From: Candidatus Poseidoniaceae archaeon
GTDB lineage: Archaea; Thermoplasmatota; Poseidoniia; Poseidoniales; Poseidoniaceae
Direction: 5' to 3'
NCBI GenBank assembly: GCA_013329925.1
Contig: DUJK01000089.1
Span: 1,848-8,529 of the forward strand
Length of the DNA stretch: 6,682 nt
Below the pieces are notes generated by a model. It was not told the origin of the DNA. It made no database searches and saw only the letters and a list, made by a program, of their open reading frames with translations. Made by a program: the position numbers and the translations under genes. Below are positions 1 through 6,682 of the stretch, in pieces (position 1 is the stretch's first letter; the number at the start of each line of letters is the position of its first letter).

Positions 1-108
1 GAATCTGTTGTAGAAGACAATACAGATGCTCAAGAACCAGAAGGTGACAAGGACGATTCAAGCGGTGCAGCTCCGGCACCAGCAGATAATGGAGCAAGAA
101 AATTCTGA
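1..108 (+). CDS. C-terminal end of an unidentified protein (5' partial)
   Basis: Frame 1 is open from the window edge to a TGA at 106-108 and gives 35 residues. The segment is acidic (E1, E5, D6, D9, E12, E14, D16, D18, D19, D28), then turns into an Ala/Pro/Ser/Gly-rich stretch and ends in ARKF. This looks like a flexible, disordered tail and not a folded domain, so the function cannot be read from it. The next gene's ribosome binding site begins inside this stop codon and its start lies 10 bp downstream, which supports this frame as the true upstream coding frame and suggests translational coupling. An ORF in another frame (from ATG 26) crosses the same DNA; I take that stretch as non-coding because this frame ends exactly where the next gene's signals begin. 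Confidence is limited by the short length. Confidence 0.55.
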   Translation, partial: ESVVEDNTDAQEPEGDKDDSSGAAPAPADNGARKF

Positions 109-112
109 GGTG
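107..112 (+). promoter_or_regulatory. Shine-Dalgarno site deciding the start at 119
   Basis: GAGGTG at 107-112 is a six-base match to the anti-Shine-Dalgarno end of archaeal and bacterial 16S rRNA. It sits 6 nt before the ATG at 119 and overlaps the TGA (106-108) of the preceding gene. This is the best ribosome binding site in the window and is the reason for preferring ATG 119 over the in-frame ATGs at 26 and 89, which lie inside the upstream gene. Confidence 0.7.
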
Positions 113-118
113 GAAAAA

Positions 119-2179
119 ATGTGGGAACATAGAACAGTATCAAATAAAGAATTCAGCACAACCGGAAGACTAAATCCAAGCGAAACATATGTTCGGCTTA
201 TGGACGAGGTTGAACAAACCGTCAAGGAGGCGCAGAAGCACGAATTTTCTCATGAAGCTTTCATGGATTACATTCCAGCGACAGGGCCATGGGAAGCATT
301 GCCGCCGACCGATATGGCAAAGTCTGATCCAAGAACCAGATATATTGGCCCAGCAAAAGCCAAACTACTCAATACAAATCTATTCCTTGGCTCAACTTGG
401 ATTGAAGCAGAGAGATTCAAATTCGAAAGAAGAATCCTCAATGTTTCAGATTTCCTAAAACAAAAAACTATTATCAATGCAAATATGTGGACTCCTAAGC
501 AATTGTTTACCACTCAAACTTTCTTTTTCTGCTCAACGGGCGACGAAGAAAGAATGGGTGGCTCATTCCTTACCGGCGATCTACCTGGCGATGACCACGT
601 ATTCTTGGGTAAGAAAGATTCCGAATTCCCTGAATGGGAACCGATCCTCTGGGGTCTAGGCCACCGAGGTGTAGTCCCAGATTCTGACCCATTGGACAAG
701 TGTTTCTACCCTTCATTGATGCACAGAAATGTTTCTTTCAACAACAGATTAGGCTGGATTAGATATTCTCCAGCAGGATTTGGTAAGGATGCAAACGGCT
801 TCTTGACCACACGTCCTCACACATGGATTTGGCCAGCAGTTGATGGAAATAGAGACACTCCAACATCATTCAATCTATTGGTCAACTTACCTGACCGAAG
901 ACTATCATTCGGTGAAGAAGGTATTACTGATGTATTTATGACTACAGGAAAGACCTCAATGTACACACTAATGGGAATGATGTCATCTTCCACAGTTCGA
1001 CAAATGTTTGGTGCAGGTTCAGAAATGGTCCCACTAGAATTCCACTGTATCGAGCCTGGACTGGATGAATGGATTGCTAGAGCTTCTGATGAAGACAAAT
1101 ATGCTCGTTTATTCGAGGTTTGTGCTTGTTTAGGCTACATCCTAACCGACCCACTAGTCGGCCAACTCGGTGGCTCTTCCAAGCGCCGCCGTCTGATTAT
1201 GTACCCTGCAGACCAAGGCAATTTGCTAACTTGTGTTAACGCAAGTCAAGTTGCTGACCACGCTCTGAAATCTAACTACGAGGCTACAGTGTTTACCAAA
1301 CTTGACCAAGCCGACTTCATGAACAGAGTTACTCGCCGGTTCAAAGCATATGCTGATTTGGTTGCTGCAAGCGACATTGCACAAGGTGCAAGATGGATTA
1401 GCCAAGCTGATTTCCACGATGGAGAAAAGAAGGTTGTTGGGCCAAGCGTTCACTCAATCATGTCAGTTAGAGGTTACGATATTATCGATATGGAAGAATA
1501 CAAGAATTCCTTTGACGATATTTCAGCCGCACCCGATAGGCTCATGAGAAGAATCGTTCAATCTATCGCAACAAATGCGCTGAAGACGATTTATCCAATT
1601 GCTGAACTCGGTGAAACTGCAGGTTCTGCACCATACTCACACATCTTTGGTGCTAAAGACGATAATCCGTTAGTATACTATACCGATATCAGATTCTTGG
1701 TACCAACCTCGATTGACAAACTACGTACAATAACAGGATCACGAGGCGCTGATAGAGGTAGAATGCGTGAAGCATATACTGGCCTTACCAATGCTGATGC
1801 AATGACCAGCCTTTCAATACAAGATTTGACACTACCATTCCTTGCCGACCTTGGCGAAGACTCGTGGCAAACTGGCACCGGCTTGAAAGAAACCGAAGTA
1901 ATTATTGAAGTTACTATGGCAGTAAATCCAGGAAGAGTATGGAAAGCACTACTTGAGCCAACCACTACTGAAGTATTCGACTTGCCAAAGGGCAACAAGG
2001 GTACAGCAGCAAACCTTTGGGGAGATATTTTCATCAATAATGAAGCACTTCACGACAAGATGAAGCGCGACAATCTAGGACATTATCTGAAATTGTTGAA
2101 AATGGCTTACCATTGGAGTAACGATGAATCCAAGAAGATTCATGGTTTGAAGACAAAGCGAACTCAGAAGACTTCATGA
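119..2179 (+). CDS. Large soluble protein of unknown function (about 686 aa)
   Basis: I do not recognise this protein. With the start at ATG 119 (chosen for its GAGGTG site) it has 686 residues; the frame stays open back to ATG 26, which would add 31 residues overlapping the upstream gene. There is no signal peptide, no convincing membrane segment, no obvious nucleotide-binding loop and no zinc-binding cysteine cluster; the six cysteines are scattered. The N-terminal region (about residues 18-50) is charged and helical-looking. The middle is rich in Trp, Phe and Gly (for example a THTWIWP-like patch near residues 234-239, read as PHTWIWP). A basic SSKRRR patch lies near residues 353-358. The last 20 or so residues are Lys/Arg-rich. 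It follows an acidic-tailed protein by 10 bp and precedes a divergent chaperonin by 23 bp, so it may be that chaperonin's client. A viral capsid or other structural protein is possible from size, composition and context, but no family motif proves it. An unbroken frame of this length makes coding near certain. Confidence 0.85.
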   Translation: MWEHRTVSNKEFSTTGRLNPSETYVRLMDEVEQTVKEAQKHEFSHEAFMDYIPATGPWEALPPTDMAKSDPRTRYIGPAKAKLLNTNLFLGSTWIEAERFKFERRILNVSDFLKQKTIINANMWTPKQLFTTQTFFFCSTGDEERMGGSFLTGDLPGDDHVFLGKKDSEFPEWEPILWGLGHRGVVPDSDPLDKCFYPSLMHRNVSFNNRLGWIRYSPAGFGKDANGFLTTRPHTWIWPAVDGNRDTPTSFNLLVNLPDRRLSFGEEGITDVFMTTGKTSMYTLMGMMSSSTVRQMFGAGSEMVPLEFHCIEPGLDEWIARASDEDKYARLFEVCACLGYILTDPLVGQLGGSSKRRRLIMYPADQGNLLTCVNASQVADHALKSNYEATVFTKLDQADFMNRVTRRFKAYADLVAASDIAQGARWISQADFHDGEKKVVGPSVHSIMSVRGYDIIDMEEYKNSFDDISAAPDRLMRRIVQSIATNALKTIYPIAELGETAGSAPYSHIFGAKDDNPLVYYTDIRFLVPTSIDKLRTITGSRGADRGRMREAYTGLTNADAMTSLSIQDLTLPFLADLGEDSWQTGTGLKETEVIIEVTMAVNPGRVWKALLEPTTTEVFDLPKGNKGTAANLWGDIFINNEALHDKMKRDNLGHYLKLLKMAYHWSNDESKKIHGLKTKRTQKTS

Positions 2180-2202
2180 ATGGGAGAATTTTGCCTTAAG
2201 GC

Positions 2203-3801
2203 ATGACTCAACCAAATGATGGTACAGGGCGCGCCCCAGTAGCTATTGTTAGGCCGACAACTTCGGTAACAAGCGGCGTTGCAGTCACACAGAAACTGGT
2301 TTCTGCTGCAGTAGCATTTGGTAATTTATTGAAAGGCACCTTCGGTCCAAACGGCCTGGATAAAATGCTCTACAAAACTAACGGCGAAACTGCAGTTACT
2401 AACGACGGCGCTAAAATTGTTGCAGAATTATTGGTTAAGCACCCTGCAGCCAAAGCCTTTGTCCAACTAGCAAAGTCACAGGAAAATGCCTGTGGGGATG
2501 GCGTTACAGGATGTCTTATTTTCGCCAGCGAATTGATGCGTGAATCAGGTATTTTGTTAGAAAAAGGTCTTCATCCACTAGTTTTAGTCAATGGTTTTAG
2601 AGAGGCTATGGACAAGACTATCCAAGCCTTGATGAATCATGCTGACAAGGTTAGTATTACTGATGAGAGTATACTTCAATCAGTTGCTAGAACTGCTATG
2701 ACTGGCACATCTGTAGAATCAGTGGGCAAGCAACTTGCAGATATTATTGTCAAAGCAGCAATTCATGTAGCTGAGCAAAATGATGACTATACATCTGTCA
2801 ACATAGAACAGGTTAGAATGGCCAAGAAAGGAATAGGGAGTTTGTCAGAAACCAAACTAATCGAAGGAATTATTATCGATAAAAACCTAGATTTGGAGCG
2901 CCTACCGCGTAATCTTACCGCTGGCAAGGTAGTGGTATTTTCTTGCCCGCTGGAAATAGAAAAGAGCAGTTACGATTCAGAGATTGAAATCTCATCGACT
3001 GAGCAATGGGTCTCTTTTATGGACGCCGAGGAAGCAATACTCGAAACCAAAGCTCAGAGTATAATTAATTCTGGAGCATCCATGGTATTCTGTGCAGAAA
3101 CAATTGACGGAAAAATATTGCACAAGTTGGCTGATAATGGCATATTTGCCTTGGCATCTATTGACAAAGCCGGTGCAGAAGATGTTGCCCTTGCTACTGG
3201 GGCATTGATGATAGATCACATAGACGGGATTGATGAAAACACCCTCGGCTCTTTTGAATCAATGGTCGTAGAATCTTACGATAGTGATGAAGGTCGCCGA
3301 GATAGATTGTACTTGAACGCCGGCGCTGCTTCTGGATTGACGACAATCGACGTTTGTGGCGCAGGGGGCGTGGCTAGTGACGAATTTGTTAGAGGCATTT
3401 ACGACGCATTGAATTCAGTTGCCAGTACAATTGAGTCAGGCAGCGTATTAATTGGCGGCGGTAATGCACATATTATTGCAGCCTTGGCAATGAGAGAACA
3501 TGCCGAATCAATTGCCGGAAGGGAACGATTAGCCATTGAGGCATTTGCTAGGTCATTAGAAGCAGTACCTGCAACATTAGTTGCCAACTCAGGAAATAAT
3601 ATGCTAGATGGACTACTCGAATTGCGTTCAATGGTTAGAAACGATTCACCCAGCAGTGGAATCAATGCTGAAGGTAAGCCAATGGAATTAACCGACGTTT
3701 GGGAGTGCTGTGATACAATATTGCATGGATTAGAGGCTGCATGCGAGACCGCTTGCGGACTTCTACGCGTTGACCAGGTTATTTCAGCGCGTGGCGATTA
3801 A
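2203..3801 (+). CDS. Divergent group II chaperonin (thermosome-type subunit)
   Basis: This 532-residue protein spans a whole thermosome subunit, the ATP-driven protein-folding ring of the archaeal cytosol. Equatorial motifs are clear: GTFGPNGLDKML (45-56), TNDGA (66-70), HPAAK (80-84), GDG (98-100), and in the C-terminal half GGG (418-420), a REHAESIAGRE-type helix (431-441), GIN (486-488) and VDQVI (523-527). The apical domain includes LIEGIIIDK (219-227), the built-in lid segment (about 260-300) and VFC (295-297). Asp99 and Asp393 match catalytic aspartates. The usual GDGTTT reads GDGVTG, and the Asp normally found in the LGD loop before TITNDGA is Glu62, so the ATP site is non-standard. 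The Gly/Met-rich C-terminal tail common in thermosomes is absent. An in-frame TAA at 2197-2199 rules out an earlier start; a GGGAG lies 16 nt upstream, too far to be a good ribosome binding site. It may be a specialised host paralog or a virus-encoded chaperonin. Family assignment is secure; role and ring partners are not. Confidence 0.93.
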   Translation: MTQPNDGTGRAPVAIVRPTTSVTSGVAVTQKLVSAAVAFGNLLKGTFGPNGLDKMLYKTNGETAVTNDGAKIVAELLVKHPAAKAFVQLAKSQENACGDGVTGCLIFASELMRESGILLEKGLHPLVLVNGFREAMDKTIQALMNHADKVSITDESILQSVARTAMTGTSVESVGKQLADIIVKAAIHVAEQNDDYTSVNIEQVRMAKKGIGSLSETKLIEGIIIDKNLDLERLPRNLTAGKVVVFSCPLEIEKSSYDSEIEISSTEQWVSFMDAEEAILETKAQSIINSGASMVFCAETIDGKILHKLADNGIFALASIDKAGAEDVALATGALMIDHIDGIDENTLGSFESMVVESYDSDEGRRDRLYLNAGAASGLTTIDVCGAGGVASDEFVRGIYDALNSVASTIESGSVLIGGGNAHIIAALAMREHAESIAGRERLAIEAFARSLEAVPATLVANSGNNMLDGLLELRSMVRNDSPSSGINAEGKPMELTDVWECCDTILHGLEAACETACGLLRVDQVISARGD

Positions 3802-3857
3802 ATTACTCAGCGTTATGTTCATACGGCTGTTAGCAGACCACAACTTGGGTCGCCTCC

Positions 3858-5495
3858 ATGGAACAGTCACACAAACCCAGAGCCCTGTTGAGTGTATATG
3901 ATAAAACAGGGATTGTTGATTTTGCTAAATCATTAGATGAACTAGGCTTCCAATTAATTTCAACAGGCGGCACTGCTAGGAAACTCAAGGATGCTGGTTT
4001 GTCAGTAATCAGTGTTTCAGATGTTACAGGGCACCCGGAAATTTTTGATGGACGAGTCAAATCATTACATCCAGCAATTCACGGACCACTACTTGCTCGC
4101 CTAGAACATGAGGAAGATAGACTTGGGCTTGCAGAACTTGGTTATGGACCAATCAACCTCGTTGCTTGTAATTTGTATCCATTCAGCGAGGCAGCAAACC
4201 AACAACCAAGACTTGATGACCCGGACTTATTGGAAATGATCGATATTGGTGGGCCAACAATGGTTCGAGCATCTGCCAAGAATCACCGGAACGTGATTAT
4301 CGTTTGTAACCCGGTAAATTATGCCAAAGTAATCGCTGAACTCAAAGCGGCTGGATCAAGTGAAGCGGTAGCTTTGCATTTTCGTCAAAGTCTAGCACTT
4401 GAAGCATTTGAACATACGGCAAGCTACGATAGCGCAATCTCAGGCGAATTGCACGCGCGCTGGGTTGGTAGACCAGAGGCTTTTGACGACAAGAGTGAAC
4501 AGGAATTACGCCTTCCAGCAGCATTGCTTTCCTCTGCTGCCAAAGTCCACAATTTACGTTATGGCGAAAACGGGCACCAATCGGCTGCTATGTACATTGA
4601 CCCAAAAGAAATAGGCAAACACTCCACTCTAGTAACCGCTCATGTTGAAGGAGGCAAACAGATGTCTTACAACAATTACTCAGATGCTGATGCGACACTT
4701 CGACTATGCCGCTCACTCTCAACTGGAGAGTGGCCAAACACTCCTCATGCTTGCGTGATTGTCAAACATAACAATCCCTGTGGAGCAGCTCTTGGTAAAA
4801 CTCAATTAGAGGCTTATGAGGCAGCATTAGCAAGTGATCCAGAATCGGCCTTTGGCTCGATCATTTGTTTCAATGAGCCATTGGAATTATCCACTGCTAA
4901 GGCCATGGAGCCATTATTCATCGAGGTATTGATGGCGCCAAATTACCACCAGGAAGCAAAAGAATTTGTTATGCAGAAAAAGAACCGCCGAATACTTACC
5001 ATTGAGTCGCCAAATGATAGATTAGCAGCACTTGAGAGAATTTTAGTCAAGAAACCAATTGAAGGCGGCTGGATAGTTCAAACCGAGGAAGCTCCAATTA
5101 TTGATTGGGATAAAGCGAAAGTGGTCACTAAAGTTCAACCAAGCCAGGCTGAACTAGATAGCATGAGGTTTGCAGTGAGGGTTTGCGAACAAGTAAAATC
5201 CAATGCGATTGTCATGGTTCAAGGGACCGCAACAGTTGGTATTGGGCCAGGGCAAACCAGTCGTGTTGAAGCGGTCAAAATCGCCGCTCGAAGGGCTGGC
5301 GAGAGAGCCAAAGGGTCGGTACTAGCATCAGATGCATTTTTCCCGTTCAAAGATGGCCTAGAGCAAGCCGCTGGTGCAGGGGCCTCTGCAATAGTTCAAC
5401 CTGGTGGCTCGATTAGAGATCAAGAAGTCATCGATGCAGCAGACGAAATGGGCGTTTCTATGTTATTCACCGGGCATCGACTGTTTAGACACTGA
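3858..5495 (+). CDS. purH: Bifunctional AICAR formyltransferase / IMP cyclohydrolase
   Basis: PurH catalyses the last two steps of de novo IMP synthesis: formylation of AICAR with 10-formyltetrahydrofolate, then ring closure. The 545 residues cover both domains, slightly above the usual length of about 510-530. The N-terminal cyclohydrolase domain shows ALLSVYDKTGI (9-19), STGGTA (35-40), DGRVKSLHP (64-72) and IGGPTMVRASAKNH (130-143). The formyltransferase domain shows LRYGENGHQ (233-241; the usual Pro is Gly238), SYNNYSDADA (270-279), the catalytic Lys303-His304 in VKHNNPCG, SAFG (330-333), KSNAI (448-451 region), GIGPGQTSR (461-469), FFPFKDG (494-500), QPGGSIRD (514-521) and the terminal RLFRH. 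The protein appears intact and active. It lies 56 bp after the chaperonin and 41 bp before purN. No Shine-Dalgarno site is visible, so a leaderless or otherwise unaided start is likely. Many archaea use PurP and PurO instead, so this bacterial-type enzyme was probably acquired by transfer at some point. Confidence 0.97.
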   Translation: MEQSHKPRALLSVYDKTGIVDFAKSLDELGFQLISTGGTARKLKDAGLSVISVSDVTGHPEIFDGRVKSLHPAIHGPLLARLEHEEDRLGLAELGYGPINLVACNLYPFSEAANQQPRLDDPDLLEMIDIGGPTMVRASAKNHRNVIIVCNPVNYAKVIAELKAAGSSEAVALHFRQSLALEAFEHTASYDSAISGELHARWVGRPEAFDDKSEQELRLPAALLSSAAKVHNLRYGENGHQSAAMYIDPKEIGKHSTLVTAHVEGGKQMSYNNYSDADATLRLCRSLSTGEWPNTPHACVIVKHNNPCGAALGKTQLEAYEAALASDPESAFGSIICFNEPLELSTAKAMEPLFIEVLMAPNYHQEAKEFVMQKKNRRILTIESPNDRLAALERILVKKPIEGGWIVQTEEAPIIDWDKAKVVTKVQPSQAELDSMRFAVRVCEQVKSNAIVMVQGTATVGIGPGQTSRVEAVKIAARRAGERAKGSVLASDAFFPFKDGLEQAAGAGASAIVQPGGSIRDQEVIDAADEMGVSMLFTGHRLFRH

Positions 5496-5536
5496 GCATC
5501 GAAGCAATCAAAGCAAACCAGTGCAGCCGTGTTAAT

Positions 5537-6184
5537 ATGGCAAATGCAATCGGCTTGGCGAGAGTTGGTACGCCAAAAGACCCCATTAGGTGCGCCATCC
5601 TAATTTCAGGATCTGGTAGTGGTATGCAAGCCATGCTAAATCACCAAAGTGATGCTAATTGTTCTCATTATACAGCCTTAGTCATCAGCAACAAACCAGA
5701 CGTAGGCGGCATCCCCCTAGCCCAAGAATTTGACGTACCAGTAGAGGTTGTAGAGGTTCCAGCGACCGAAGATAGAGTACTTGCTCGACATCAGCATGAA
5801 GCAATAATAGACAAATTACTACAGCAACATGAAGTTGAACTAGTTATCCTAAGTGGATATATGCGCCTATTAAGTGAACAATTCATCAATAACTGGCTAG
5901 GGCAGATCGTCAATATTCATCCTTCACTGCTGCCAGATTTTCCAGGTGCTCATGCACACCGAGATGTAATTGCTGCAGGGGTACGAAAGTCGGGCTGTAC
6001 AGTTCATTTTGTTGATGCTGGAATGGATACTGGAGAAATAATTGCTCAGTGTGAGGTAGAGGTCTTAGAAGAAGACACAGAATCCACTTTGGCAAATCGG
6101 ATTAAGTCATTTGAACACATTCTCTATCCACTAGTCATCGATGCAATTGTTACTGGTGACTACTCAAGTCTGAATTTTGATTAA
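5537..6184 (+). CDS. purN: Phosphoribosylglycinamide (GAR) formyltransferase, folate-dependent
   Basis: PurN transfers the formyl group of 10-formyltetrahydrofolate to GAR, the third step of de novo purine synthesis. The 215 residues form one formyltransferase domain preceded by a short extension of about 17 residues. Key features are the phosphate-binding loop ISGSGSGMQA (23-32; families usually have GxGSN, so Asn is replaced here), SNK (51-53), GYMRLLS (107-113), the catalytic Asn126 and His128 in NIHPSLLP, HAHRDVI (139-145) and Asp164 in MDTGEII, equivalent to the catalytic Asp of E. coli PurN. EHILYPLVI (193-201) is the usual C-terminal helix. It follows purH by 41 bp on the same strand, and the two enzymes share pathway and cofactor, so co-transcription is likely. 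There is no clear ribosome binding site before the ATG. Its last 35 bp overlap the 3' end of the opposite-strand MobA-like gene, leaving no room for a separate terminator between them. Confidence 0.96.
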   Translation: MANAIGLARVGTPKDPIRCAILISGSGSGMQAMLNHQSDANCSHYTALVISNKPDVGGIPLAQEFDVPVEVVEVPATEDRVLARHQHEAIIDKLLQQHEVELVILSGYMRLLSEQFINNWLGQIVNIHPSLLPDFPGAHAHRDVIAAGVRKSGCTVHFVDAGMDTGEIIAQCEVEVLEEDTESTLANRIKSFEHILYPLVIDAIVTGDYSSLNFD

Positions 6185-6665
6185 AGTTAGCAAATTGTGA
6201 CGCAAGATCGCTATTTTGATAGTTAGAAAACCTACTAAATAATTGGTTTATTGTCCCGCCATCCCAATTAATCAATGATCTATTGGTTATTCTAGCCATT
6301 AGCGGCTGCCGTTGTTGTTGCTGGTCAACTGGAACGCAGTTACCTTGTTGTATCAGTGCATCAATTCCAGTTGACTGTAAATTAAAAGCATCACATGGAA
6401 TTAAAATCACATCATCATCAATTTGATTAATACTCCAGGCGACTAACTCGACTAGTGAATTGCAAAATTCAGGGTCTGGCCACACTTCTCCATCAAACAT
6501 TTTCATCCGGCTTTTATCGCCGCACAGAGTAATAATTCTAGTTACTGATGACAGTTTACATTGTTTGATTATACGGTTAACACCGCCAAACATCTGCGAT
6601 TTATCCTCCCCCATTCGAGTACTCTTTCCGCCGGCAAAAATCAACGCAGTAGTCATGCTAATCAT
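6150..6665 (-). CDS. mobA: MobA-like molybdopterin nucleotidyltransferase (short, divergent)
   Basis: The 171-residue product opens with the nucleotidyltransferase signature FAGGKSTRMGEDK (10-22), which binds the NTP, and carries PCD (90-92), whose Asp is the expected metal ligand. Together with WPDPEF (62-67) and QPLMARI (120-126) this fits MobA, which attaches GMP to molybdopterin in the cytosol. It is shorter than typical MobA (about 190-200 residues). The usual GPLAGI-type loop reads NSLVEL (69-74), and there is a Gln-rich patch (115-118) and an Asn/Ser/Gln-rich tail. A related NTP transferase (MocA-like or another small-molecule nucleotidyltransferase) is therefore possible. Met4 (ATG at 6656) aligns best with the family start; ATG 6665 is kept as the longest start, and the frame stays open to the window edge. 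No ribosome binding site is visible. It is convergent with purN and overlaps it by 35 bp. Confidence 0.8.
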   Translation of the reverse strand: MISMTTALIFAGGKSTRMGEDKSQMFGGVNRIIKQCKLSSVTRIITLCGDKSRMKMFDGEVWPDPEFCNSLVELVAWSINQIDDDVILIPCDAFNLQSTGIDALIQQGNCVPVDQQQQRQPLMARITNRSLINWDGGTINQLFSRFSNYQNSDLASQFANFNQNSDLSSHQ

Positions 6666-6682
6666 CAGTGCAGAGCATCGAG

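Noticed and set aside
26..118. Longer N-terminus of the large unknown protein from ATG 26 or ATG 89
   Set aside because: It would overlap the plausible acidic C-terminal coding frame ending at 108, and neither ATG has a ribosome binding site as good as that before ATG 119.
1678..2037. 119-codon open frame on the minus strand inside the large unknown gene
   Set aside because: It lies wholly antisense to a long intact gene, has no family motif and no start signal; it is a shadow frame.
2176..2199. ATGA overlap at the end of the large protein, opening a seven-codon frame
   Set aside because: The frame stops at 2197-2199 and is too short to be a supported gene; at most it could aid ribosome reinitiation before ATG 2203.
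2192..2203. Perfect 12-bp palindrome TGCCTTAAGGCA ending on the first base of the chaperonin start codon
   Set aside because: One or two perfect 12-bp palindromes are expected by chance in a window this size, and no second copy was noticed. An operator is not supported.
5496..5536. Separate promoter for purN in the 41-bp gap
   Set aside because: No TATA-like element lies at a suitable distance upstream of the start.
6185..6240. Possible terminator after purN
   Set aside because: Only short T runs and no stable hairpin are visible, and the region is coding on the opposite strand.

Overview
The window most likely comes from a planktonic archaeon of the Marine Group II/III (Poseidoniia) type, or from a virus of one. 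A group II (thermosome-type) chaperonin at 2203-3801 points to Archaea. The strongest ribosome binding site, GAGGTG at 107-112, matches the archaeal 16S tail. Moderate, slightly AT-rich composition, frequent AGA arginine codons and a bacterial-type PurH/PurN pair in an archaeal setting also fit. The lineage is inferred from gene content, without a marker gene.

Layout: (1) 1-108 is the acidic, disordered-looking C-terminal end of a protein that starts outside the window. (2) 119-2179 is a large soluble protein of about 686 residues that I do not recognise. Its ribosome binding site overlaps the stop codon of the gene before it. (3) 2203-3801 is a full-length but divergent group II chaperonin with altered ATP-site motifs. 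(4) 3858-5495 is purH, a complete bifunctional AICAR formyltransferase/IMP cyclohydrolase. (5) 5537-6184 is purN, a GAR formyltransferase. (6) On the opposite strand, 6150-6665 is a short MobA-like nucleotidyltransferase whose 3' end overlaps the 3' end of purN by 35 bp.

The five plus-strand genes are tightly spaced (gaps of 10, 23, 56 and 41 bp) and could be one transcription unit. PurN and PurH catalyse the third and the last two steps of de novo purine synthesis. Both formyl transfers use 10-formyltetrahydrofolate, so the organism or its host probably has a folate-based one-carbon pool. The MobA-like protein would add a nucleotide to molybdopterin and has no clear link to the purine genes.

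The part most worth following up is the left half: an acidic-tailed protein, a large unrecognised protein and a non-standard chaperonin in tight series. One reading is a viral or proviral block in which the chaperonin folds the large neighbour, perhaps a capsid or other structural protein. The other is an ordinary chromosomal locus with a specialised chaperonin paralog. The sequence alone does not decide between them. No RNA gene, CRISPR array, insertion sequence, tRNA or attachment site was seen, and no stretch over 300 bases lacks a gene.
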